Source: Vitreoscilla sp.
GTDB lineage: Bacteria > Pseudomonadota > Gammaproteobacteria > Burkholderiales > Burkholderiaceae_C
Length of the DNA: 64,000 nucleotides
NCBI GenBank assembly: GCA_018780145.1
Contig: JADMKA010000011.1
Location: forward strand, 1 to 64,000
Direction of reading: 5' to 3'
The position numbers and the translations under genes were made by a program. Numbering within the stretch: position 1 is the stretch's first letter; every line of letters starts with the position of its first letter. Below are positions 33,035 through 42,000 of this stretch, piece by piece. Under the pieces are notes generated by a model that was not told where the DNA came from, searched no databases, and saw only the letters and a list, made by a program, of their open reading frames with translations.

Positions 33035-33754
33035 TCAGCTGGCCTGGCGGGCCGGCAGCAGGCGGTCGTATTCCTTCTTGACCACCGCATAACACTCGCA
33101 GGTGCGCTCCTCCAGCCCTGGGCGGTCCAGCACGGTGATGTGGCCGCGCGCATAGCGGATCAGGCCGTTCTTCTGCAGTTTCAGCGCGGCCTCGGTGACG
33201 CCCTCGCGGCGCACACCCAGCATGTTGGCGATCAGTTCCTGGGTCATGACCAGGTCGTTGCCCTGCAGCCGGTCCAGGCTCAGCAGCAGCCAGCGGCAGA
33301 GTTGCTGGTCCAGCGAATGGTGGCGGTTGCAGACAGCCGTCTGGGCCATCTGGGTGATCAGCGCCTGCGTGTAGCGCAGCAGCAGGTGCATCACCGGGCC
33401 GGCACGGTCGAACTCCGCTTTCATCGTGGCCGAGTGCAGCCGGAAGCCCAGGCCGGCACTCTGCACCACCGCGCGGCTGGGCGTTGAGCCGCCGCCCATG
33501 AACAGGGCCACCCCGACCAGGCCTTCGTTGCCGACCACGGCGATCTCCGCCGAGGCGCCGTCTTCCATCACGTACAGCAGCGAGACGATGGCGGTGGTGG
33601 GGAAATAGACGTGGCCGAGCGTGCGCCCCGACTCGTAGATGACCTGGCCGAGCTTGAGCTCCACCGCTTCGAGTTGCGGCAGCCAACGCGCCCATTCGGC
33701 CTCTGGGAGCGCGGCGAGCAGGTGGTTCTGATGGGCGTCGGACGTGGGGGGCAT
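33035..33754 (-). CDS. Crp/Fnr-family regulator (first of a pair)
   Basis: 239 residues: beta roll (HVYFPTTAIVSLLYVMEDGASAEIAVVGNEGLVGVALFMGG) and winged helix (MTQELIANMLGVRREGVTEAALKLQKNGLIRYARGHITVLD). It ends EERTCECYAVVKKEYDRLLP, similar to its downstream paralogue (EAAACSCYATDRLTY), so the two arose by duplication. A perfect GTTCG-N4-CGAAC dyad lies in its divergent promoter. Confidence 0.9.
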   Translation of the reverse strand: MPPTSDAHQNHLLAALPEAEWARWLPQLEAVELKLGQVIYESGRTLGHVYFPTTAIVSLLYVMEDGASAEIAVVGNEGLVGVALFMGGGSTPSRAVVQSAGLGFRLHSATMKAEFDRAGPVMHLLLRYTQALITQMAQTAVCNRHHSLDQQLCRWLLLSLDRLQGNDLVMTQELIANMLGVRREGVTEAALKLQKNGLIRYARGHITVLDRPGLEERTCECYAVVKKEYDRLLPARQAS

Positions 33755-33850
33755 CGATGGGCGGCGTGATGACCAGACAGCGCGCCAAGACGCGGGACAT
33801 GCGGCGGAGTTGCCGTGCGCTCACTGTAGAGGATTCAGCGTACTCCCTAT

Positions 33851-33869
33851 GTTCGTTGTCGAACAGAGC
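33851..33869. promoter_or_regulatory. GTKCG-N4-CGMAC promoter palindrome, site 6
   Basis: GTTCG-TTGT-CGAAC followed by AGAGC, a perfect dyad in the 199-base spacer between the Crp/Fnr gene (97 bases away) and the fatty-acid hydroxylase gene (90 bases away). Its 5-4-5 layout equals that of Fnr-type operators, and its position would allow autoregulation. Confidence 0.5.
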
Positions 33870-33953
33870 GAATGGGGTGTTTCCGATAGGTTCAGGCTGA
33901 AGCCGGCTCGCCGTACCAGCCCGGTGCGGGCGCGGCTCGCAGCAAGGAGATGC

Positions 33954-34511
33954 ATGGGTCTGCTTTCGATGGAGCACGGCAAGTGGGCCTACCGCGCGGA
34001 TTTTGCGCTCTACGGCGCCGCGGTGCTCGTGCTCGGCGCCTTCCTCGGCCTCGGGTTCCCGCAGGAGAGCGGCGTGGCGATAGCCGGCTACACGCTGGCG
34101 GGGGCTGGCACCTGGACGGCTCTCGAATACCTGCTGCACCGGTTCGTGCTGCACGGCCTGCCGCCCTTCCGGGCCTGGCACGCCGAACACCACGCCCGGC
34201 CGACCGCGCTGATCTGCGCCCCCACCCTGCTCAGCGGCACGCTGATCGCCAGCCTGGTGTTCCTGCCCGCCTGGGCGGTGGGTGGCCTGTGGCGGGCCTG
34301 TGGGGTCACCCTGGGCGTATTGGCAGGCTATCTGGCCTACGCCATGACGCACCACGCCATGCACCACGGCCGCACCAGCGCGCCCTGGGTGCGGCAGCGC
34401 AGGCGCTGGCATGCGCGGCACCACCACGCAGCGGTGCCGGCCTGCTACGGCGTGACCAGCGCGTTCTGGGACCACGTCTTCGGCACCGCGGTCGCGACAC
34501 GCGAGCACTGA
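33954..34511 (+). CDS. Sterol desaturase / fatty-acid hydroxylase family protein
   Basis: 185 residues with membrane segments at about 15-35, 43-60, 85-105 and 112-128 and four histidine motifs of a di-iron centre: HRFVLH, HAEHH, HHAMHH and HARHHH. The superfamily hydroxylates or desaturates fatty acids, sterols or carotenoids. AAGGAG stands four bases before the ATG at 33954. Divergent from the Crp/Fnr pair, so perhaps controlled by it. Confidence 0.87.
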   Translation: MGLLSMEHGKWAYRADFALYGAAVLVLGAFLGLGFPQESGVAIAGYTLAGAGTWTALEYLLHRFVLHGLPPFRAWHAEHHARPTALICAPTLLSGTLIASLVFLPAWAVGGLWRACGVTLGVLAGYLAYAMTHHAMHHGRTSAPWVRQRRRWHARHHHAAVPACYGVTSAFWDHVFGTAVATREH

Positions 34512-34535
34512 CCGCGCGGCGACCCGCGCCCGATG

Positions 34536-34554
34536 GTTTGCCACCGCACAGACC
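34536..34554 (+). promoter_or_regulatory. GTKCG-N4-CGMAC-like promoter site 8
   Basis: GTTTG-CCAC-CGCAC followed by AGACC, 72 bases before the OmpA gene and in its orientation. The left half has one mismatch to the consensus; the right half and GAC tail are intact. A CCTAC half-site of the other motif lies at 34570-34574. Confidence 0.38.
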
Positions 34555-34621
34555 CAAGCGCCGCATCGGCCTACAACCCATTTCAAACCGCGAACCCGCA
34601 CTACGCAACCAAGGATCTCTC

Positions 34622-35788
34622 ATGAACACGCCCCCCACCGCACGCCGCACCCTGCGCCTCCTGGGGCTGGCCGGGCTCAGCGCCATGGCCGTCACGCCTG
34701 TGCTTGCCCAGGACAGCTACCCCTATGTCGGCCTGTCGCTCGGCCGCGCGACCGCCCGCATCGACGAGGGCCGCATCACCAGCAGCCTGATCGGCCCGGG
34801 CCTGAGCATCTCCTCGTTGCAGCGAGACGACACCGGCATGGGCTACAAGGTGTTCGGTGGTTACCAGATGAACCGCAACTTCGCGTTGGAGGCCGGCTAC
34901 TTCAATCTCGGCAAGACCAGCTTCCAGGCCACCACGCTGCCGCTGGGCACGCTCGACGGTGAACTGAAGTTCGAAGGCATCAACCTGGATCTGGTCGGCA
35001 CGGTGGGCATCACCGAGCGCCTGTCGGGCATCGGCCGGGTCGGCGCCCAGTACGCCCGAACGCGCGACAGCTTCAGCGGCACCGGCGCGGTGCTGGTGAC
35101 CAACCCGAACCCCGGCAAGAACGAGACCAACCTGAAGTACGGCCTGGGCCTGCAATATGCCTTCAGCCCCTCCTTCATGGTGCGTGCCGAGGCCGAAAGC
35201 TACCGCGTGAACGATGCGGTGGGTCGCCACGGCGACGTGGCGATGTACTCGGTCGGCCTGGTGTTCCCGTTCGGCCGCGCCGCCGAACCGCGCGCCCAGG
35301 CCCCGGCACCCTATGTGGCGATGGCGCCGGCCCCGGCCCCGCCCCCGCCCCCGGTGGTGGCGCCCGCACCGCCCCCACCGCCGGCGGTGGTTGCACCCCC
35401 GGTACGCCGACGGGTGAGCTTCGAGGCCGAATCGCTGTTTGGCTTCGACAAGACCGCCTTGCAGCCTGCCGGCAAGGCCGCCCTCGACAACTTCGCCCGC
35501 GAACTGCAGGGCACGCAGTTCGACGTCGTCAGCGTCGAAGGCCACACCGACCGCCTGGGAAGCACCGCCTACAACGAGGCCCTCTCGCAGCAGCGTGCCG
35601 AGGCTGTCAAGGCCTACCTGGTCAGCGACGGCAAGGTCGATGCGGCCAAGGTCTCCGCGGTCGGCCTGGGCGAAGGTTCGCCGATGACCCAGGTGGACGC
35701 CTGCAAGGGCAACGCCCCCAGCGCCAAGCTGATCGCGTGCCTGCAGCCGGATCGGCGCGTCGAGATCGAAGTGGTTGGCACCCGCTGA
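34622..35788 (+). CDS. OmpA-family outer-membrane protein
   Basis: 388 residues: signal peptide (ending VLAQD), an eight-strand beta-barrel domain (30-220, YPYVGLSLGRATARI...YSVGLVFPFG), a Pro/Ala linker (PAPAPPPPPVVAPAPPPPP) and an OmpA C-terminal peptidoglycan-binding domain (290-388, FGFDKTALQPAGKAALDNF, VEGHTDRLGSTAYNEALSQQRAE, CLQPDRRVEIEV). It tethers the outer membrane to peptidoglycan. Confidence 0.93.
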   Translation: MNTPPTARRTLRLLGLAGLSAMAVTPVLAQDSYPYVGLSLGRATARIDEGRITSSLIGPGLSISSLQRDDTGMGYKVFGGYQMNRNFALEAGYFNLGKTSFQATTLPLGTLDGELKFEGINLDLVGTVGITERLSGIGRVGAQYARTRDSFSGTGAVLVTNPNPGKNETNLKYGLGLQYAFSPSFMVRAEAESYRVNDAVGRHGDVAMYSVGLVFPFGRAAEPRAQAPAPYVAMAPAPAPPPPPVVAPAPPPPPAVVAPPVRRRVSFEAESLFGFDKTALQPAGKAALDNFARELQGTQFDVVSVEGHTDRLGSTAYNEALSQQRAEAVKAYLVSDGKVDAAKVSAVGLGEGSPMTQVDACKGNAPSAKLIACLQPDRRVEIEVVGTR

Positions 35789-35828
35789 CCGTTGAAATCC
35801 GCTGTCATGTTTGTAATGGGAGCCCCTG

Positions 35829-36071
35829 ATGATGACCAAGCCTGCGACTGGGCCCTCGTGGAACACGTCCTCCTTCGGTGATGCCACCGACACCTCGCCG
35901 CTCGAGCTGAACGAGCTCGGCGATCACCTCAGCCACTGCCGCGGCCTGCACGGCCGGCTGTTCGCCCTGCAGTGCGGCGCGGAGGCTGTGCGGAGCTTCG
36001 TGGCGGCACGCCTGGTCACCTCCACCTTCGTGGTGGTGACGCTGGCGGGCGCCGTCTTGTGGTGGGTGTGA
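35829..36071 (+). CDS. Small membrane protein coupled to the glucan synthase
   Basis: 80 residues; a polar region (LELNELGDHLSHCRGLHGRLFALQCGAEAVRS) and one C-terminal membrane helix (LVTSTFVVVTLAGAVLWWV). Its stop overlaps the GTG start of the giant glucan synthase (GTGTGA), so expression is coupled. No family is recognised. It may assist assembly or regulation of the synthase. Confidence 0.7.
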   Translation: MMTKPATGPSWNTSSFGDATDTSPLELNELGDHLSHCRGLHGRLFALQCGAEAVRSFVAARLVTSTFVVVTLAGAVLWWV

Positions 36072-39000
36072 CGCCGGGCTGGCGGGGTCTGCTGCCCGAA
36101 GCCTCGCCGGCCCTGCTGGACATTCTCGACGACGAGCAAGGCGCCCTGGAGCCGCCGATCCGCTCCGAGATCTTCGGCCCGCAGCGCTTTGCCGAGCACG
36201 GCCGCAGCCTGGCCGAAACGCATGCCGCCGCGCGGGCACCGTGGCGGGCCGGCACCTTCTTCCCGCGGCTGCGCAGCAACATCCGCACGCTGCGGGTGGC
36301 GCACCACTACATCGGCACCCAGGCGGCCACCGGCTACGACGTGAGCCCGGCGGCCGAGTGGCTGCTCGACAACTTCCACCTCATCGAGGCGCAGCTCAAG
36401 GAGATCCACGAAGGCCTGCCGCGCAGCTACTTCCGCACGCTGCCGGTGCTGCAGGGCGAGCCGCTGGCGGGCCTGCCGCGTGTCTACGGCGTGGCCTGGG
36501 CTTTCGTGGCACACACCGACGGCGCCTTCGACGAGGACCTGCTGGTGCAGTTCCTGTGCGCCTACCTGTCGGTGCGGGAGCTCAACCTCAGCGAGATGTG
36601 GGCCCTGCCCACCACGCTGCGGGTGGTGCTGATCGAGAACCTGCGCCGCCTGGCCGAGCGGGTGGCGGTGCAAAAGGCGGCCCGCGAGGTGGCCAACCTG
36701 TGCTGCGACCGGATGCATGCCTGGAGCTTGCCGATGCTCGACGAGGTGCTCTTCCGGCTCCGGCGGCGCGGTGCGGCCGCCGAGTTCCTGGCCCAGGTGG
36801 CGCAGCGCCTGCAGGACGGCGTCACCGAGCCCGAGCCGGCCCTGGCCGCCTGGCTGGCCGCCGCGCTGCCGGATCCGGCGGCTGCGCGCACCCAGCACAG
36901 CGCCAATCAGACGGCCGACAACCTCAGCGTCAGCAACGCCGTGACCTCGCTGCGTGCCATCGGCGATGCCGATTGGCCCGACATCGTCGCCCGCACCAGC
37001 ACGCTGATGCGCCTGATGCTCACCGCGCCGGTGTTCGAAGCCGAGCAGGCCGGCACACGAGACCAGACTCTGCACGGCATCGAGCGCCTGGCCTTGCGCA
37101 GCGGCCGCAGCGAACGCGAGGTTGCGCAAGCCTTGCTCGACCTGATGCATGCCGCCAGCGAACCCGACAGCCCGCGCGCCGTGGCCAGCCACTGGTTGCG
37201 GGGCGCGGGCCGGCCGGCGCTGGCGCATGCGCTCCGGCTCGACGAACGGCTGGCCTGGGCGGCCGGGGCCTGGGTCCGGCGCCTGGCCTGGCCCGCCTAT
37301 GCCGGTGCGGTGTGGCTGGGCAGCGTCGGCGGCGTGGCCTGGCTGATGCGCTCGCATGCCGCCGGGCTGGCCAACGGCGGCGACGCCGCCGTGCTGCTCG
37401 CGCTGGGGGCGCTGCTGATGCTGTTCCCGCTGTCGGAGACCGTGGTCGCGGTGATCAACCGCCTGATCAGCGAGTCGGCGCGGCCGCTGCATCGGCCGCG
37501 CCTCGCGCTGGCCGGCGGCATCCCGCCCGAACACCGGGTGTTGGTGGTCGTCCCGGCCCTGCTCACCGACGCCGCGTCGATCGCGGCGCTCGCGCGCCGA
37601 CTGCTGCTGCACCACCTCGCCAACCCGGAGCGCCATGCCCAGTTCGCGCTGCTCAGCGACGGCATTGATGCCGACACCGCGGTGCTGCCCGGCGACGCCG
37701 ACCTGCTGGCCAGTGCCGTCGAGCAGATCCGGGTGCTGAACGCCAACCACCCGGAGGCCGCCGGCTCGCCGCCGCGCTTCATCCTGCTGCACCGCGAGCG
37801 CCGGTTCTGCGAGAGCGAACAGCGCTGGATCGGCTGGGAGCGCAAGCGCGGCAAGCTGGAGCTGCTGGTGGCCGCGCTGGCCAGCGGCGATGCGTCGGCC
37901 TTCCTGGATCTCGGCGAGGCCTCGCGCATCGCGCCCGACACGCCCTACATCGTCACCCTCGACAGCGACACCCAGCTCCCGCCGGGCCGGCTGAGGGAGC
38001 TGGTGGGCGTGGCCGCGCACCCGCACAACCAGCCGCGCCTGAGCGCCGACGGCCGCCGCGTGGTGGGCGGCTACGGCATCCTGCAGCCGCGCATCGTCAC
38101 GCCGCTGCCGGGGCGCGGCGAGGTCACCGGCTTCCACTGGCTGTTCTCCGGCCAGTGCGGCATCGACCCCTACAGCGTGGCCACCTCGGAGATCTACCAG
38201 GACGTCTTCGGCGAGGGCAGCTTCACCGGCAAGGGCTTGCTGAACGTGCGGGCGGTGAACGCGGTGCTCGGCGGCCGCCTGCCCGAGGGCCGGGTGCTGA
38301 GCCACGACCTGCTGGAGGGCTCGCTGGCGCGCTGCGCGGCGGTGACCGACATCACGGTGATCGAGGAGGCGCCGTTCCATGCCGACGTGGCGGCCTCGCG
38401 GGTGCACCGCTGGACGCGCGGCGACTGGCAGCTGCTGCCGTTCCTGTTCCAGCCGCGTCGGTTCCCTTTGAAAGGCGTCAACCGCTGGAAGATGGCCGAC
38501 AACCTGCGCCGTTCGCTGGTCGCGCCGATGTCGCTCGGGCTGCTGCTGCTGGCGCTCGGCGGCGCGGTGGTGTCACCGGCGACGGCGCTGTGGCTGGTGC
38601 TGGCGGCCTACACCGCCGGGCCGCTGATGGGCGCGCTGTCGGGCTTCTGGCCGCACCGCAGCGACGTGGCGAAGCGGCACTTCTTCGCCCATGCCGCCAC
38701 CGACCTCGCGCGTGCCCTGTGCGGCGGGGCCTGGCATCTCGCGCTGCTGCTGCAACAGGCCCTGGCGGCGCTCGACGCCATCGCCCGCGCGCTCTGGCGC
38801 CTGGCCGTCAGCCGCCGCCACCTGCTGCAGTGGACCACCGCCTCGGCGGCACAGGCCGCGATGCGGCCCGGCCTGGGCGCCTCGCTGCGCCGGCATGCGG
38901 TGGTGCCCCTGGTGGCGCTGGGGCTGCTGAACCTGCTGCTGCTGGCGGGGTCGCCGCACCTGCTGCTGGCCGTGGGCCTGTGCGCCCTCTGGGCCGCGAC

Positions 39001-42000
39001 CCCGTTGTGGACCTGGTGGGCCAGCCGCCTGCCCGCCGGCCCGCTCGGCGCGGCGCTGTCGTTCCAGGACCAGGCCTACCTGGAGGGTGTTGCGCGCGAC
39101 ACCTGGCGGCTGTTCGAGCGCTGCGTCGGCGCCGAGGACCACCACCTGCCGCCGGACAACCTGCAGACCCTGCCGCACGATATGGTGGCCCACCGCACCT
39201 CGCCCACCAACATCGGCCTGTACCTGCTCAGCACCGCCTGCGCCAAGCAGTTCGGCTGGATCGAGCTGCCGGAGCTGCTGGCCCGGCTGGAGGCCACGCT
39301 GGCCACGCTGGGCATGCTGCAGCGGCACCGTGGCCACTTCCTCAACTGGTACGACACCGAGACCACGGCCCCGCTGCTGCCGATGTATGTCTCCACGGTG
39401 GACAGCGGCAACCTCAGCGGCCACCTGATCGCCGTGGCCCAGGCCTGCATGGAATGGGCGCCGGAGGCCGGCGATGCCGACGGGCAGGGCGCCCGCCTGC
39501 TGGCGCTGGCGCGTGCCTTCGAGGCGCTCGCCTGGGCGCCCGACTTCGGCTTCCTCTACCACCGCAAGCGCCACCTCTTCCACATCGGCTACCGGGTCGC
39601 CGAGTTGCAGCTCGACGCCGGCTTCTACGACCTGCTGGCCTCCGAGTCGCGCCTGACCAGCCTGCTGGCCATCGCCAAGGGCGATGTGCCGGTCACCCAC
39701 TGGGTGGCCTTGGGCCGGCCGTTCTTCGCCGTCGGTGCCACCGCGGGGCTGCGCTCCTGGTCGGGCTCGATGTTCGAGTACCTGATGCCCAGCCTGGTGC
39801 TCGACGAGCCGCCCGGCAGCGTGCTGCGAGACGCCTGCCGGGCGGCCCTGCGCGAGCAGATGGCTTTCGGCGACGCCCACCAGGTGCCCTGGGGCATTTC
39901 GGAATCCGCCTATTCCGGGCGTGACCACACGCTGGCCTACCAGTACACGCCGCAGGGCGTACCCCGCCTGGCGCTGCGCCGCACGCCGGCCGACGAGCTG
40001 GTCATCGCCCCCTACGCCACCGCGCTGGCGGCGCAGATCGCCCCGCGCCGGGCGCGGCGCAACTTCGACGCGCTGGAGTGGCTGGCGGCACGCGGGCCGC
40101 TCGGTTTCATCGAGGCGCTCGACTTCACGCCCGGCCGCCGCATCGGCAGCGAAGCGTTCACGCCGGTTGGCACCTTCATGTCGCACCACCAGGGCATGAC
40201 CATCGTGGCCCTGGCCAATGTGCTGCAGGACGGCGTTGCTCGGCGCTGGTGCATGGCCAACGCGCATGTCGAGGCGATGGTCTCGCTGCTGCACGAGCGT
40301 GCGCCGCGCGAGGTCTCCACGCTGCACGAGCCGCCGCCAGGGCCGCCGCCGCAGTCGATGACACGTCGGGGCCCGGGGCTGCTGCGCGAGGTGCTGCCCG
40401 GCGCGGCGGCGCTGGAGCCGACCCATGTGCTGTCCAACGGCCGTTACCGCGTGACCCTGCGCGCCAACGGCGCCGGCTGGAGCCGCTGGGGCAGCACCGG
40501 CATCACCCGCCACCGCGACGACGCCTTGCGCGACGCCCTTGGCAGCTTCTTCTACCTGCGCTGGGACCGGCAGCCCCGGCCGGTGTCGATCACCCAGCAC
40601 CCGGCCCCGGATGCGGCGGCCCAGTACCGCAGCACCTTCCACGCCGACCGCGTCTGCTTCGACGCCACCTGGACCGACGTGCAGGCCCACACCACCGTCT
40701 GGGTCAGCCCGGAGGACGACATCGAGTTCCGCCAGATCGAGCTGCACAACCGTGGCGAGCGCATGCTGGACATCGAGCTGCTGTCGGCCTTCGAGATCAC
40801 GCTGGCCGAGCCGCGAGCGGACGAGTCGCACCCGGCGTTCTCCAACCTCTTCGTCGGCGCCGCGTGGATGCCACGGCAGCAGGCGCTGGTGTTCGAGCGC
40901 CGGCCGCGGCTGCCCAGCGAACCGGCGCTGCAGGCGGCGCACTTCCTGGCCGAGAGCGACCCCCAGGTGGTGGGCCTGCGGCTGCAGGTCGACCGGCAGC
41001 GCTGGCTGGGGCGCAACCGCAGCGCGAGCCGGCCGCTGGCGTCGTTTGACAGCCCGCCCGAGGCGCCGCCCGGCGCGGCGGCCGACGCGATGCTGCCGCT
41101 GGACACCGGCCTGGACCCGGTGGCCGCGCTGGCCGTGCAGTTGCGCATCGCCCCGGGGGGCAAGGCGCTGCTGACCTTCGCCACCGCGGCCTCGGACCAT
41201 GGCGCGACGCTGCGCGCGGTGATCGACAAGTACCGCCAGCCCAGCCACGTGCAACGGGCCTCGCTGATGTCGGCCACGCTGGCCGGCATCCGGCTGCGGG
41301 CGCTGCGCATCAGCGCCGAGAACTTCACCGCGGTGCAGTCGCTCGCCACCGCGCTCGTGCTGACCCTGACCCGGCCGCCGTCGCGCGCCGCGTCGCCGGC
41401 CACCGGGGCCGAGGCCTGCGACCGCCGCCTGCTGTGGCGCTTCGGCATCTCGGGCGACCGCCCCATCATCCTGGTCTCGGCCGGGGTCATCCAGGGCCTG
41501 GGCCTGTTGCGTGCGATGGCGCAGGCACTGCGGCTGTGGTCCTGGGGCGGGCTGGAGGCCGACCTCGTGGTGGTCAACGCCGAGCCGGCTTCGTACCAGA
41601 TGGCGCTGCAGCGCGAGATCGGCGCGCTGCGCGACCGGCATGCCGCCGACGACGCCGCGCAGGGCAGCCCGAGCACCACCGCGCTGCACCTGCTGCGCGC
41701 CGAGGAGTTGTCGGCCGAGGACCTGGGCACGCTGCAGCGGCTGGCCCGTGTGCGCCTGCAGGCCGATGGCCGCCCGCTGGCCCACCATGTGCAGGAGTGG
41801 GTCGACCGGCACGAGAGCGCCTTCGAGCAACGCCATGCCACGTCGACCCAGGCGGTGCCGCTCAGCGCGGGCGCCGGCAGCGCGGCCCAGCTGCCGGCCG
41901 GTGGGTTCGCGGCCGGTTCGGCCGACTACGCCTTCGAGGTCGGTGCCCACAGCCGCCCGCCGCGGCCGTGGATCAACGTGCTGGCCAATCCAGGCTTCGG

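Noticed and set aside
32241-34601. A 786-codon minus-strand frame running through both Crp/Fnr genes and the hydroxylase
   Set aside because: Only the last 230 codons are family-like; the second Crp/Fnr gene lies in another frame and the hydroxylase on the other strand.
33950-35788. A 612-codon frame that would fuse upstream sequence to OmpA
   Set aside because: The OmpA signal peptide begins at 34622; the upstream part is out of frame with the hydroxylase and lacks any domain.
35924-38407. An 827-codon minus-strand frame over the start of the glucan synthase
   Set aside because: Same reason: repetitive His/Gln/Arg composition, no domain, full overlap with a motif-supported gene.
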